Source: JAUUZT01 sp964654015 (GTDB lineage: Bacteria; Chloroflexota; Dehalococcoidia; GIF9; AB-539-J10). From it: a DNA stretch of 64,000 bases. Location of the stretch: positions 26,817 to 90,816 of the forward strand of contig CAZZHQ010000002.1 of NCBI GenBank assembly GCA_964654015.1, written 5' to 3'. Each line of letters starts with the position of its first letter. Positions within the stretch are counted from its first letter, which is position 1. The translations under genes and the position numbers were made by a program. This document shows, piece by piece, positions 24,201 to 34,068 of this stretch. The notes under the pieces were generated by a model. That model made no database searches and was not told the origin of the DNA. It saw only the letters and a list, made by a program, of their open reading frames with translations.

Positions 24201-26740
24201 CTACTTTACCTCGTACACCTTCAGCACCTCATCCCCGTAATGGTTGATTACCTTGATGGCAATCTTACCGGTCTTCGGCAGGTCAAAGGGACGGCTGACT
24301 GTGGAGTAGAGGGATGCCCAGGCTGCCTCATCAATCTCAGCCCTCAGGGCTCTTTTGAGCTTAGCGTAAGGTTCCTCGGCGCCGGTGAAGTAGGCGTGGC
24401 GGACAAAGAAGCTTTCCTCGTTGTAGTCGGTGTCGATGAACCAGCAGGCAATATCATCAGTAGAATTACTGCGTACCTGCCCGGTGGTGGGGTCGTAAAT
24501 ATCCAATCCTTTGATTTCTACGGTGAATTTGCCGTTCTTGTGTTTATTGATAGCCACATCCGGTTCGCCGAAGACCATAAACAGGTTACCGGCACCGGTG
24601 CTCTTCAACAGTTCATCGCCCATAGATAAGTCCGGATTCATCCTGGTGATGAGAACATTCAGATTTCCGTAACGTTTGGCTTCTTCAGATACATGTGGGT
24701 CGAAGGCAAAACCACAAACGATAAGCAGGTCAAAGCCGACTCCCTTGACCGCTTCTTTGGCCGCGTCCTTAACCAGGTCAGGACCAACAGTTCCATATTG
24801 GGGTCCAATGCAGACTGCCACACGGCGTGTCTTGCCGTCTTTATCCGTGTATTCCCCGGTAGCTTGTAGATATTGGCTGGCATAAGATTCCAGGCGGTCA
24901 AATTTCAGTCTCTCGTTCTTGACCGTATTCTGGACGCCGGCTTTTTTAAGGTGCTCTAATATCATCGTCTCAAACTGGGAGGAGTCGGCATCTTGATGGG
25001 CTGATTTTTCCGTTGCCGGGCGTTCTTCATCAAGAGAAATAAAGCGGTGCGGCGATAGACTTTCCACGGTAAAGGGACCAGTTACTCTGACCCGTTTCTT
25101 ATCCTCATAAGGCTGGTCATAAAGGGTTTCACTTTCAGCATGGCGGGCAATAGCTTCGTCTATTTCTTTGTGGCTCACGCTTTCTTTAATATCCGGGTTA
25201 TTGGCGATGGATTTGAGAGTGACATGCGGCACCCGCTTATAAACAAAGCCCTTTCTAACATCATTTTCAGTTTTATGGGCAGGCGGGTTTATGCCGGTAA
25301 CATCTCTCTCTTTGTTGATGCCTTCCGGTGAGTCTGCCAATAGGTAGTAAGGGAGCTTGGCTGACATTAAGCGGGTGCGTGCCAGCGCCAGTGCCACCCG
25401 GCTGGTATCAACAGTTATCCAGCGCCTGCCCCACTGCTCGGCCACATAGGCGGTAGTGCCGCTGCCGCAGGTGGGGTCAAGCACCAGGTCACCGGGGTCG
25501 GTGGTCATCAGAATGCAGCGTTGTATTATTTCAGTATTTGTTTGAACGACATACACTTTATTTTCAGAAAATTTTACCCCTTCCCAAATATTATTCACTA
25601 CTACAACAGGAAAATCCTCAAAATATACTTTTACTCTCGGAGTATTCCCCCTGATAATTATCCGACCAGCTTTAATTAGGTTTTCAATTCCATCTGGTAT
25701 AGAAAAGGTCCAGTGTTTATGGGGGGGCATGAATATTCTTTTCCTTCAATTTTTATCTTAGAAACCGTATTACTCGTATTTCCTTGACTATGAAGTGCCC
25801 GTGTATAATAGACTCCCAAATCATCCCTGTCATTGAAATAACTCGGCGGGTTAGAAGGCAGAGTAAATATTCTTCTAAACTTTGCATTATTATGCTTCAC
25901 ATACCATAAGATATAATCACATGAGTTATAAATGTATTCTTCACCACTAGCCTCTCGTGTCTTAACGGCAATAATTGAAACAAAATTTTCACTGCCGAAG
26001 ACCTCATCCATTAAGCATCTGACAAGATGCACATTCTCGTCGCCAATCTGGACAAAGACACTGCCGGTCTCGGTAAGCAGGTCGCGGGTAACTACCAGCC
26101 TATCTCTTAAATAGGCAAGGTAAGAGTGAATACCCAGTTTCCAGGTATCTCTGAAGGCTTTTATCTGCTCCGGCTGGCGTGTGGCGTCTTCGGCCTTCCC
26201 GTCTTTGACATCCCGCTTCCTTGTGCTTACCTGCCAGTTAGAACCAAAATTGATGCCGTAGGGCGGGTCGAGGTAAATCATCTGCACCTTGCCCTTCAGC
26301 CCTTCTTTTTCGGCAAGGGAGGTCATCACCAGCAGGGAATCACCCAGTATCATGCGGTTAGACCAGTTCTGCTCATGCTGGTAGAACTCCACCAGTTCCT
26401 CAAACTGGAGACCGTTAAAATCAGCGAAAAGCTCAAGCTGGGACGGTTTGTCCCCTTTAGCCTGAGCGCGTAGTTCCTCAATAAGATACTTGGGGTGGAT
26501 TTTCTCCTGAATGTAGATAGGCACGGCGGGCACTGCCAGGTCTTGTGAATCCTGCTCGTCCTTGCCTTTCCAGACCAGTTGCGGGTCAAGCGAGGGGTCA
26601 CGCGGATAGAGAATAGTCTTGGGCTTGTTTTCATCCTCAATCACAAAGCCGCGCAGTTCTTCGGTGGGAATATTGGTGCGTCGGTCTTTATGTACCGTTG
26701 TCTCAATCGGTGTTACCGGTTTGTTTTTGCTGATTGCCAT
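24201..26740 (-). CDS. mod: Type III restriction-modification adenine methyltransferase (Mod), interrupted by a poly-C frameshift
   Basis: There are two reading frames, 26740-25676 and 25730-24201. The first carries MILGDSLLVM, YLDPPYGINFG (motif IV, DPPY) and a DNA-recognition region; the second carries VLDPTCGSGTTAYVAEQWGRRW (motif I, positions about 80-101) and a long C-terminal domain. Together they make a beta-class N6-adenine methyltransferase of about 850 residues. The break is in seven consecutive C on the coding strand (25721-25727): the first frame reads EYSCPP then INTGPF and the second picks up CAT AAA CAC TGG in the right register. Eight (or five) C would restore one protein. Short homopolymers in mod genes are known phase-variation switches, but this could also be a sequencing or assembly error. 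It pairs with res at 28337-31327. Confidence 0.75.
25721..25727 (-). repeat. Poly-C(7) tract in mod
   Basis: Seven G on the plus strand at the exact point where the mod reading frame switches. It is the likely cause of the frameshift, either a phase-variable slippage site or a sequencing artefact. Confidence 0.7.
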
Positions 26741-26757
26741 GTTATTTCCTCCAGGGT

Positions 26758-27504
26758 TTATATTGCAGACACGGCGTGACGTGTCTCTACGCAGGTATCT
26801 CGCGGCAACTCATCCCACGTCCTGCCCTCCAATAGACGGCCGGTCTTTTTCCTGTTGGTTCCGCCCCACTGCTTGAAAAAGAAGGGAACGGAGGCATTCT
26901 GGCATTGGTCCCGAATCTCAATTACCCATGGCTGTTTTATCGGCCTCGCTCCAGGTCCCGATTCACCTCCGACGATTACCCAATCGATTCTAGAAAGGTC
27001 AAGGTCTGGTAGCGGTCCCAGCAGTGGCTCCAGAGACAAAAACTTGACTGACGCCCCTGTTGAACGAAGATTTTGAATGCGAAACGCGCAGTCGGCGTTT
27101 TCAACGCTCACACCCATCCATACGTTTTCCGGCCACTCCAACTCTGAACTTAATTCTGAGACGCGTTTAGATCGCTTGGTAAGTATTTGGAAATCATGCC
27201 ATGATGCTCGCCTCATTACGTCAAACACCTCAAGTATGAATGACAAGGGGACGTCCTCGTGGAACAGGTCGCTCATGGAGTTGACTAAAATAGTTTGCGG
27301 CTTCTTCCACCCTAATGGCAGGTCGAGCACCTGAGGGTGCAAAGTCAGCTTAAATCCGTCTACATAGTTGGGTTGTCCCATGGCCTGCAGACGGTATGCC
27401 ATGCGCTCTGCGTAACAGTGGCTACAGCCTGGACTCACTTTAGTACAACCGGTAACCGGATTCCAGGTGGATTTGGTCCATTCTATGGAAGAATTAAGAG
27501 CCAT
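26758..27504 (-). CDS. DUF5131 / phage Gp37-Gp68-like three-Cys-motif protein
   Basis: This 248-residue protein begins [16 protein letters not shown], then [17 protein letters not shown], a C-x6-C-x2-C three-cysteine motif that resembles the cluster site of radical-SAM-like enzymes (about residues 20-29). Then come [34 protein letters not shown] and [14 protein letters not shown], all landmarks of the DUF5131 (Gp37/Gp68) family. It is the usual neighbour of TcmP, and its start overlaps the tcmP stop by one base. Activity is unknown; enzymes of this type are linked to phages and mobile elements. Here it is inside a type III R-M operon. Confidence 0.8.
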   Translation of the reverse strand: MALNSSIEWTKSTWNPVTGCTKVSPGCSHCYAERMAYRLQAMGQPNYVDGFKLTLHPQVLDLPLGWKKPQTILVNSMSDLFHEDVPLSFILEVFDVMRRASWHDFQILTKRSKRVSELSSELEWPENVWMGVSVENADCAFRIQNLRSTGASVKFLSLEPLLGPLPDLDLSRIDWVIVGGESGPGARPIKQPWVIEIRDQCQNASVPFFFKQWGGTNRKKTGRLLEGRTWDELPRDTCVETRHAVSAI

Positions 27505-28340
27505 TAGGAAGTCCCCCTGATACGATAGGTATTGAATATATCTTCGACAATGCGGGCCCCGGTCCTATTGGGAGAAGCAAAGAAAAGGTAATATATAGTT
27601 GCTCCTCTTTTATTTCGCATCGGCACGGGCTTTGGAACATACTTGAATCCAGCGACCTCTTCTAGTCGCTTGCGAAATCCTTCCGCAATGGCTTCGTTGT
27701 GGGTTTTTTCGTCAACTGTATCGCCCCAAAGAGTCGGCTTTCCCACATATGCCGCTATGCGCCACGAGTGGTCACCCCAGGCTTTGTCCATGCGCTCAGC
27801 TTGTGCAGGTGCTACCTTATCAGGATTGCGCCACAGGATGTTCATGTTGGCGTCCATGATCATGAAGTTATAGAAAATCTCGATAGAGCCCATCTGGCCG
27901 GCGGTTTGTAGGACGTTCCAATCGACGTTCAGCGCGTAAGGATCAAGAAGGCACAACGCCCTGTTGAAGTCTTCGTACTTGCACCGGGGAAAGACCGTGT
28001 CGAGGAGAACCTTATTGGCATCACCCTCATAAAAGAAAACATCCTGGCGTGAGCCAATCTGACGGCGAAGTTCATCAACTTTGCCGCCATGAAGGTCGAT
28101 CAAATGGATTTCGCTGAAAGGAGAAGTAACTTCCAGCGCGTTCAACGGGCTTCCGGGTACGAACTCACTCGTACGCCTAGAGACATGCCGTCCCGCCCCT
28201 GCAAACGCATCAATGTAGATATGCTTCCTGATGGCAGACTGGGTGCTCATAATCGTCGAGTAGGCGCTTGCATATTTTCGCACAATGTCGAGTTTGACTT
28301 CCGACCAATAGCCTATCTCATCATAGGCAAATGGCTTCAC
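27504..28340 (-). CDS. tcmP: Three-Cys-motif partner protein TcmP
   Basis: This 278-residue protein carries [11 protein letters not shown] (about residues 42-52; SAM-binding-like motif I), IHLIDLHGG, and LCLLDPYAL (about 129-137). It matches the TcmP family, named for its constant pairing with the three-Cys-motif (DUF5131) protein, which is the next gene here. The Rossmann-like motifs suggest a methyltransferase or DNA-processing enzyme; the role is not proven. The start overlaps the res stop (ATGA) and the stop overlaps the next start, so the genes are tightly coupled in the operon. Confidence 0.8.
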   Translation of the reverse strand: MKPFAYDEIGYWSEVKLDIVRKYASAYSTIMSTQSAIRKHIYIDAFAGAGRHVSRRTSEFVPGSPLNALEVTSPFSEIHLIDLHGGKVDELRRQIGSRQDVFFYEGDANKVLLDTVFPRCKYEDFNRALCLLDPYALNVDWNVLQTAGQMGSIEIFYNFMIMDANMNILWRNPDKVAPAQAERMDKAWGDHSWRIAAYVGKPTLWGDTVDEKTHNEAIAEGFRKRLEEVAGFKYVPKPVPMRNKRGATIYYLFFASPNRTGARIVEDIFNTYRIRGTS

Positions 28341-31327
28341 TGCTCACTCTCCTTTTGTCGAACAAACGCCCTGACAGTATTTTTGGCGTCCCAGGGGTCA
28401 CTGATTTCAATAAAAGCCCACTGCCCAAATTCGCCGTGGTTGTTTACCGCTGGTACCCACAGGTTGCGGGCGGCGGCCACTTTGGATGCCTTCTCTCTTT
28501 TCTTCTCGCCAGTGACTTCCACAATCAGGTTTATCTGGTCGCCATTCTGTTTTCTTAGCCGGACAATGAAATCCGGGTAGTATTTTTTCTCATCACCATC
28601 AATGACATAAGGAATGGTAAATTCCAAACCCTGATTTTTGACATAGCAGATTACCTCGTCCATCTCTTCCAGGGCCTGCGCCATTTTCTGTTCCCATGAT
28701 TGGGTATCAGCCACCACGTGGGAAATGTGACACTTGTTCGGGTCTGCGGGATAGACAGCCCGCGTCGTATCAAAGTCAACATACCTGGTGGAGCCGATAA
28801 CATCATAGGGCCTTAAAATCGGTTTCAATCTAACCTGCCCTTGCCTAGCACCGGCTATTGAGGTATAAATACGCTCGGCGGCAAAATGAGCGTTTTCTGT
28901 AATGAGTAGCATCTGGATAAAAGCATTGTCTTTAATGGTAACGCACTGGGACATCCACTGGCGGGCAATATTAACCAGTTGCGGGAATAACCAGGGTTTG
29001 ACATTGCCGTCCGCATCGTTGAAATACTTATCCAGTACTGTCCGGGCAAGGTGAAATACCACTTCCTGTGCGCGCTTCTGACCCAGGATATATCTCAACT
29101 CGTGAATGGTGGTTTCCCCAACGATAGGAGCATTCAAGGTTCTGTCGGGTGTGGTTTCGGTGGATAGCACCATCTTAGCATCCTCGGTGAAGACGGCTTC
29201 TAACTTTTCCGGCGGCAAGTCATATTTATAGCCAATGACACGCGGGAAAGTAATTTCACAGGCAATTCTATCATCCAGCGCCCTGACACGGGTGATGGGG
29301 CGTGGCGGTTTAATCTCATTGTTCTGGCCAGCGCAAGGAATAAATGAGAACGGGACGCCATAAACCTCAGCATATTCCGCTTCAAACTTGTCGCCATTTG
29401 TAGGCTCATAGCTCCGGCGGCGCAAAGCGCGTCCCACCACCTGCTCACAGAGTAATTGAGTGCTAAAAGCACGGACTCCCATAATGTGGGTCACAGTTTG
29501 AGCATCCCACCCCTCTGTCAGCATTGATACGGACACCACGCACCTGACGGTTTCACCTAATTTCCCGGCTTTACCCACGGTATTCATTACTTCCCGCAAA
29601 AGGTCTTCATCCGTTAGCTTCTCGGTACCACGTCCTGGAAATCTCTTTTTGTAATCACTCTTGAATTCCTCAATGGCAACCTCAGCCATTTTCTTGAATT
29701 CTTTACTCATGGCTTCGCCGGATTCGAGCTGCGCACTGTCAATGAGAATGGTGTTGGGAATGGGTAGCCATTGGCCATAAGAGTTATCGTTACGGAAGAT
29801 ACCTAAATTGCCGGGCACTACAGTGGTGTTACCATCTGGCAAGGGTTTCTCATACCCTGAAATCCAGTCATAGACCAGCTTAGAGACATTGGTGTTATTA
29901 CAAACAACAATAAACACTGGTGGTGTAGCGCCGCTAGCTATTGCTTCAGTGTTTTGCTCCCATTGGCGGTAGTACTTTTCATAGTTACCGTACAAGCTAA
30001 GCAGGGCGCCTTCAAGCTCTTTGGGTGGTTTGGGGTCACCGGTGCTTTCGTCCCTGGTGCCTCTGCCCTTTTTTGGCAAGTGGTCACGAATGCGTAACCA
30101 GATGTCGCGATAGGTGGGCATTTCTCCCTGCATAGAATCGTCAGCGACCGGGACACGCGGCACCTTCACGATGCCGCACTCTATGGCATCGATAAGTGAG
30201 AAATCAGAGACTACCCAGGGGAATAGCGTTCCTTCAGAATATCCTGAACCGCGCAAAAAGAATGGAGTGGCTGACAGGTCATAGATTACCTTTATGCCAA
30301 TTTTCTTCTTGACAGCTTCCAGCCCGGAAATCCAGACACGGGCTTCTTCCTCACGCTTCTCCGACTCGCGGCGGTCATCGCCGGTTAGCTTCATTTCTTC
30401 CGTTTCTACCTTATGGCGGTAACAGTGATGCGCTTCATCGTTAATTACGATGATATTTTTCTTACTGCCTAATTCGCGGCATACTCTCCTTACCATCTGG
30501 TCTGGGGTTTCGATAAGTGAACTTGATTGACCGTTAGACAGGATATACTTAGTAAGTTTACCGGCTTTAACCAGCTCTCGCAGCTTAAAAGTGTGAAAGT
30601 TGGTGATGATAATCTTGGCTTTGCCTAAATCCGCCATCTGCGATAAAGAGACGATGTCTCTCTGCTGATAGTAGTTTTGCGGGTCATTTGGGTATAAGAC
30701 TCTTAAACGGTCACGAATAGTAATGCCTGGTGTAACAATAAGGAAAGCATCGGTAAATCTGCCGTCTTGAGGATTGGCCATTTTATTTAAGACCTGCCAG
30801 GCAATAAGCATCGCCATAACCACGGTCTTACCGCTGCCAGTTGCCATTTTGAAAGCAACACGGTACAGGCCTGGATTATTATCTTCGTTGAATCCCCGGA
30901 TGCTGTTCTCCATCCAGTTGTCGCCGTACTTGTTGGCAACTTCAGCCAGATAAATAGCGGTCTCCATTGCCTCTATCTGGCAAAAGAAAAGTTTGCGTTC
31001 CCTGTCAGGGTCAGTCCAGTATTCCAGCAATTGACGGGTTGCGTTGGTAATGCCAGCATAATCCCCTTTGCGCCATATGGATACCTTTTCCCTGATACGA
31101 TTGATAAACTTGTTTTCTTCCACTCTGTCCTGAGTCCACTCCGTATCAAGTACAAGCTGTTTCCCTCCGGCTTTTTTCCTGGGTTTGGCAATTGGCACGA
31201 AGTAGGAACTTATGCGCCTGGATTCGACTACTTCGTCCGTGATACCATCATCAGAAAACTTGAAATGTTTAGTGGGTTCTTTGAATGGGGAATTTAAGAT
31301 GGGGTTCTCTATGACTACTTGCGGCAT
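28337..31327 (-). CDS. res: Type III restriction endonuclease subunit Res (BPTD_3080-like)
   Basis: This 996-residue protein is an SF2 helicase with a C-terminal nuclease domain. The helicase has FKMATGSGKTVVMAMLIAWQ (Walker A, about residues 157-176), VINDEAHHCY (DEAH-type, about 296-305), SATPFF and GWDAQTVTHIMGVRAF, then QVVGRALRR (motif VI). The C-terminal nuclease has YPDFIVRL and LIVEVTGEKK, the PD...ExT pattern that is normal in this family. It cleaves DNA with Mod. It is the first gene of the operon res-tcmP-DUF5131-mod-unknown, transcribed leftwards. The ATG at 31327 is clear. Confidence 0.85.
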   Translation of the reverse strand: MPQVVIENPILNSPFKEPTKHFKFSDDGITDEVVESRRISSYFVPIAKPRKKAGGKQLVLDTEWTQDRVEENKFINRIREKVSIWRKGDYAGITNATRQLLEYWTDPDRERKLFFCQIEAMETAIYLAEVANKYGDNWMENSIRGFNEDNNPGLYRVAFKMATGSGKTVVMAMLIAWQVLNKMANPQDGRFTDAFLIVTPGITIRDRLRVLYPNDPQNYYQQRDIVSLSQMADLGKAKIIITNFHTFKLRELVKAGKLTKYILSNGQSSSLIETPDQMVRRVCRELGSKKNIIVINDEAHHCYRHKVETEEMKLTGDDRRESEKREEEARVWISGLEAVKKKIGIKVIYDLSATPFFLRGSGYSEGTLFPWVVSDFSLIDAIECGIVKVPRVPVADDSMQGEMPTYRDIWLRIRDHLPKKGRGTRDESTGDPKPPKELEGALLSLYGNYEKYYRQWEQNTEAIASGATPPVFIVVCNNTNVSKLVYDWISGYEKPLPDGNTTVVPGNLGIFRNDNSYGQWLPIPNTILIDSAQLESGEAMSKEFKKMAEVAIEEFKSDYKKRFPGRGTEKLTDEDLLREVMNTVGKAGKLGETVRCVVSVSMLTEGWDAQTVTHIMGVRAFSTQLLCEQVVGRALRRRSYEPTNGDKFEAEYAEVYGVPFSFIPCAGQNNEIKPPRPITRVRALDDRIACEITFPRVIGYKYDLPPEKLEAVFTEDAKMVLSTETTPDRTLNAPIVGETTIHELRYILGQKRAQEVVFHLARTVLDKYFNDADGNVKPWLFPQLVNIARQWMSQCVTIKDNAFIQMLLITENAHFAAERIYTSIAGARQGQVRLKPILRPYDVIGSTRYVDFDTTRAVYPADPNKCHISHVVADTQSWEQKMAQALEEMDEVICYVKNQGLEFTIPYVIDGDEKKYYPDFIVRLRKQNGDQINLIVEVTGEKKREKASKVAAARNLWVPAVNNHGEFGQWAFIEISDPWDAKNTVRAFVRQKESEQ

Positions 31328-31345
31328 ATTTTCACCTGAGAGATG

Positions 31346-31374
31346 ATGTTAACAACAGTAGTCAAGCACATCAA
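31346..31374 (-). promoter_or_regulatory. Candidate promoter of the R-M operon
   Basis: On the minus strand: TTGATG (31374-31369), a 17-bp spacer, and TAACAT (31351-31346), about 20 nt before the res start codon. Moderate match to the consensus. Confidence 0.35.
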
Positions 31375-31538
31375 TTTTAAACTCATATCATCTGCGCTCT
31401 TAATTCCAAAACCAAGTCCTCTTGGGCACCCCGATTATATACCCCTTTGTAGATTGCCAACAAGACCAGGTTACAGTTGATGGTGACTAAAATACTATAG
31501 AAAATTAATGTAGATGGCCGTAATAACCGTTCGGGGGG

Positions 31539-31566
31539 TTACAACAAAGTGTCCAATTGCTATACT
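31539..31566 (+). promoter_or_regulatory. Candidate promoter of the DUF1616 gene (duplicated at 23137-23164)
   Basis: TTACAA (31539-31544), a 16-bp spacer, and TATACT (31561-31566). The same elements with the same spacing are preserved in the decayed copy, which supports a real function. Confidence 0.5.
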
Positions 31567-32825
31567 CTGTAGAGCATAAAGAGAAGAGGAGAAGGGACAT
31601 AAACAAAGAAAAAGATCTGTTAGTCATAGCGCTAATTAGCCTGTTGACAATTCCTGTAGTGCTACTTAGCAGTGGAGCGTTACGCATTGTACTGGGTTTA
31701 CCCATGCTGCTGTTCTTCCCTGGTTATGTTCTGCTGGCGGCGATGTTTACCAGGAAAGAAAGCCTCGGGGGTGTAGAGAGAGTAGCATTGAGTTTCGGTC
31801 TGAGTATAGCGGTGGTCCCTCTTATCGGGCTTTTCTTGAATTATACGCCCTGGGGAATAAGGCTGAATCCCGTACTTATATCGATTGTAAGCTTTATCTT
31901 GATAATGTGTGGTATAGCATGGCATCGGAGAGAGAAGCTGGAAGAAGGTGAGAGGTATCAAGTATTGTTTCAATTTAAACGTCTTTCGTGGCAGGGTCAG
32001 AGCGGGCTTGATAAGATTTTGTCGGTAGTGCTGGTACTGGCGATAATTGGAGCTATTGGCACACTGGGATACGTGATAGTTACTCCGAAGGCAGGGGAGA
32101 AGTTCAGTGAGTTTTATGTATTGGGGACGGAAGGAAAGGCAGCGGGATATTCTACAGAGTTGGAGCTTGGAGAAAGGGGAGAAGTTATCCTGGGGATTAT
32201 AAATCATGAGCAGGAGGAAACGGATTACCGGTTGGAGGTGCTCCTGGATGGGGACATTGGTGGTGTGGATATCTGGATAGGGGATGAGGTAGTGAGTCGT
32301 GAGGGAAAACCTGAAGGACTGGATAGAGAAACCACTGAAATAATTCTTTGGGAAGAAAAGAGACTGGAAGAAGGAGAGAGGCTTGGCGCTAATATGCTTG
32401 ACATAACAGCCCTGGGATATGAAGAGAAATGGGAGGGCAACCTTTTTTACGAGCCATTACAAACGGGTTATGGGCAGAAATTGGAGTTCCTGCTATTTTA
32501 TCCCAAGTTGAGGCAGGGGCATCATTTCAGAAGTACTCTAGAGAGCGGATGCTTTGCCGATATAGCTCTGGATGAGGCTGAAGGAACGGTGGAAGTCAGC
32601 CTGAATAACCAAAATGGGGATTCTCATAGCTACCGACTGGAAATACTACAGCAGGGAAACATCATTAAAGAGGAAATTTATACCGTGAATGCCGGAGAAA
32701 TGCTGGAGGAAGAAATCCAGTTTACGCCTGGTGAATCAGTATTGATGCTGTATGAGGATGGCGAATTAGTACTGGAAGACAAAGGGGCTGAACTCTCGCT
32801 ACACCTGTGGTTGGATATTAATTGA
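31557..32825 (+). CDS. DUF1616 membrane protein
   Basis: This protein of up to 422 residues has the DUF1616 layout: two N-terminal hairpins of membrane helices (DLLVIALISLLTIPVVLLSS; LPMLLFFPGYVLLAAMF; VERVALSFGLSIAVVPLIGL; ILIMCGIAWHRREK), one further helix (about residues 151-173), and a soluble beta-rich domain with EFYVLGTEGKAAGY and VILGIINHEQEE. A second related beta domain follows. The family is common in archaea and Chloroflexota and often sits in glycan loci. The start is uncertain: the first in-frame TTG (31557) overlaps the predicted -10 box, so translation may begin later, near GAC ATA AAC AAA after GGAGAAGG, at a non-standard or downstream codon. It opens the glycan cluster. Confidence 0.7.
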   Translation: MLYSVEHKEKRRRDINKEKDLLVIALISLLTIPVVLLSSGALRIVLGLPMLLFFPGYVLLAAMFTRKESLGGVERVALSFGLSIAVVPLIGLFLNYTPWGIRLNPVLISIVSFILIMCGIAWHRREKLEEGERYQVLFQFKRLSWQGQSGLDKILSVVLVLAIIGAIGTLGYVIVTPKAGEKFSEFYVLGTEGKAAGYSTELELGERGEVILGIINHEQEETDYRLEVLLDGDIGGVDIWIGDEVVSREGKPEGLDRETTEIILWEEKRLEEGERLGANMLDITALGYEEKWEGNLFYEPLQTGYGQKLEFLLFYPKLRQGHHFRSTLESGCFADIALDEAEGTVEVSLNNQNGDSHSYRLEILQQGNIIKEEIYTVNAGEMLEEEIQFTPGESVLMLYEDGELVLEDKGAELSLHLWLDIN

Positions 32826-32859
32826 GGATTGACAGCATGGTTATTAACGGGGAGGATAT

Positions 32860-33548
32860 ATGACTGGTAAAGCAATTTGCATAGTGCTTCCTGCCCTTAA
32901 CGAAGAGGAACACATTGCTAAAGTCATTGCTGAGATTCCCAGGGCAGAGCTGGAGGAAAGAGGTTACACCGTCAGGGTCCTGGTTGTTGATAATAACAGC
33001 ACAGACAAAACATAACAGGAAAGGTTGCCGAGGAGAATGGTGCTGAGGTTATCATCGAAACGGAGAGAGGTAAAGGTTGTGCGATGAGGACTGGCTTTAA
33101 ACAGTCCCGTGCTGATTTCGTGTTTATGCTTGACGCAGATTATACATATCCCGGCAGTTTCATCCCGGAAATGTTGGATGTGTTACTGGATGGTTATGAT
33201 GTGGTAATTGGCTCCAGGCTAAAGGGAAGCCGGGCAAAGGGGTCAATCAGTCGAATGAATATAGTAGGAAATCATCTGCTTACCCTGATGGCAGCTATGC
33301 TGTATTTTCATCGGATAAGCGACCTTTGCACCGGCTACTGGGGGTTCAAGGGCGAAGTTGTACCGAAACTGCGCCTTTCAGCCTCGGGTTTTGAGCTTGA
33401 GGCGGATTTGTTTACACAGGTGGTGAAGAGAGGTTATCGACTTGGAGAAGTTCCTATTTACTACCGTCGCCGTGGTACTCCCACCAAGCTCAATTCTCTG
33501 AGGGCTGGTTTTAAAATAGGCTGGACACTAATAAACAGGAGATTTTAG
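32860..33548 (+). pseudogene. Dolichol-phosphate-mannosyltransferase-like glycosyltransferase, frameshifted
   Basis: A good site (GGAGG at 32851-32855) precedes the ATG at 32860. The first frame reads MTGKAICIVLPALNEEEHI and VLVVDNNSTDKT, then stops at TAA 33013-33015. The second frame resumes with GKVAEENGAEV and carries FMLDADYTYPGSF, GSRLKG and YRRRGTPTKLNSL to the TAG at 33546-33548. Removing five bases (TAACA in AAAACATAACAGG) joins TDKT to GKVAEEN as in intact GT2/DPM1-like enzymes. The insertion is a near tandem duplication (AACAT/AACAG), typical of slippage. The full protein would be about 227 residues. Intact enzymes transfer a hexose from an NDP-sugar to polyprenyl phosphate. HicB/HicA genes follow. 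Confidence 0.75.
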
Positions 33549-33573
33549 GAATTACTTGTCTAAGAGAGTAGTG

Positions 33574-33602
33574 TTGAAGTTATAGCTTATCTGGTGTAGA
33601 GT
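33574..33602 (+). promoter_or_regulatory. Candidate promoter of hicBA module 1
   Basis: TTGAAG (33574-33579), 17 bp, TAGAGT (33597-33602), followed by GGAGG and the hicB ATG at 33625. Moderate match only. Confidence 0.35.
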
Positions 33603-33624
33603 TCAGGTTAATGGAGGATTGAAT

Positions 33625-33840
33625 ATGGAATTTAAGTACTACGCCTTACTAGAGAGAAATGAACTGGGTGGATATACAGTCTCAGTTCCTTCACTGCCGG
33701 GTTGCATAACCGAGGGAGACACCTTGGACGAGGCTATTGCTAATGTCAAGGAAGCTATCGCAGGCTATCTTGAGACCCTGCGAGATCTTGATAAACCCAT
33801 ACCACTGGAAATTCCGGTGGAGGTTGAGGTACCTGCGTGA
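33625..33840 (+). CDS. hicB: HicB antitoxin, module 1
   Basis: This 71-residue protein has YYALLERNELGGYTVSVPSL and PGCITEGDTLDEAIANVKEA, the partial RNase-H-like fold of HicB antitoxins. No C-terminal DNA-binding domain is present, so it is the short form. I use the ATG at 33625 after GGAGG; an in-frame TTG 6 nt earlier is too close to the site. The stop overlaps the hicA start by 4 nt. It neutralises the HicA toxin encoded next to it. The order hicB-hicA is the reverse of the E. coli order. Confidence 0.85.
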   Translation: MEFKYYALLERNELGGYTVSVPSLPGCITEGDTLDEAIANVKEAIAGYLETLRDLDKPIPLEIPVEVEVPA

Positions 33841-34064
33841 GTCGACTTCCTAGAGTCACTGGGCAGGAGGTTATGAAAGCTTTAATCAAGACTGGCTTTA
33901 CCGAAATAAGAGTAAGAGGAAGCCATCACTATTTTTATCATCAGGATAGAGACAGTATCGTTACTGTACCTGTACACTCAGGCAGAATTTTGGCACCCAA
34001 AACCTTAAAATCAATACTGGCTCAGGCGAGTATGAACATCGATGATCTCCGTGAGTTACTGTGA
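33837..34064 (+). CDS. hicA: HicA toxin, module 1
   Basis: This 75-residue mRNA interferase-type toxin has the family core RVRGSHHYFYH (catalytic histidine) and VPVHSGRILAPKTLKSIL, a complete double-stranded-RNA-binding-like fold. It starts at a GTG overlapping hicB. The gene ends 4 bases before a copy of the 3' end of the preceding glycosyltransferase gene. Confidence 0.88.
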   Translation: MSRLPRVTGQEVMKALIKTGFTEIRVRGSHHYFYHQDRDSIVTVPVHSGRILAPKTLKSILAQASMNIDDLRELL

Positions 34065-34068
34065 TTAA

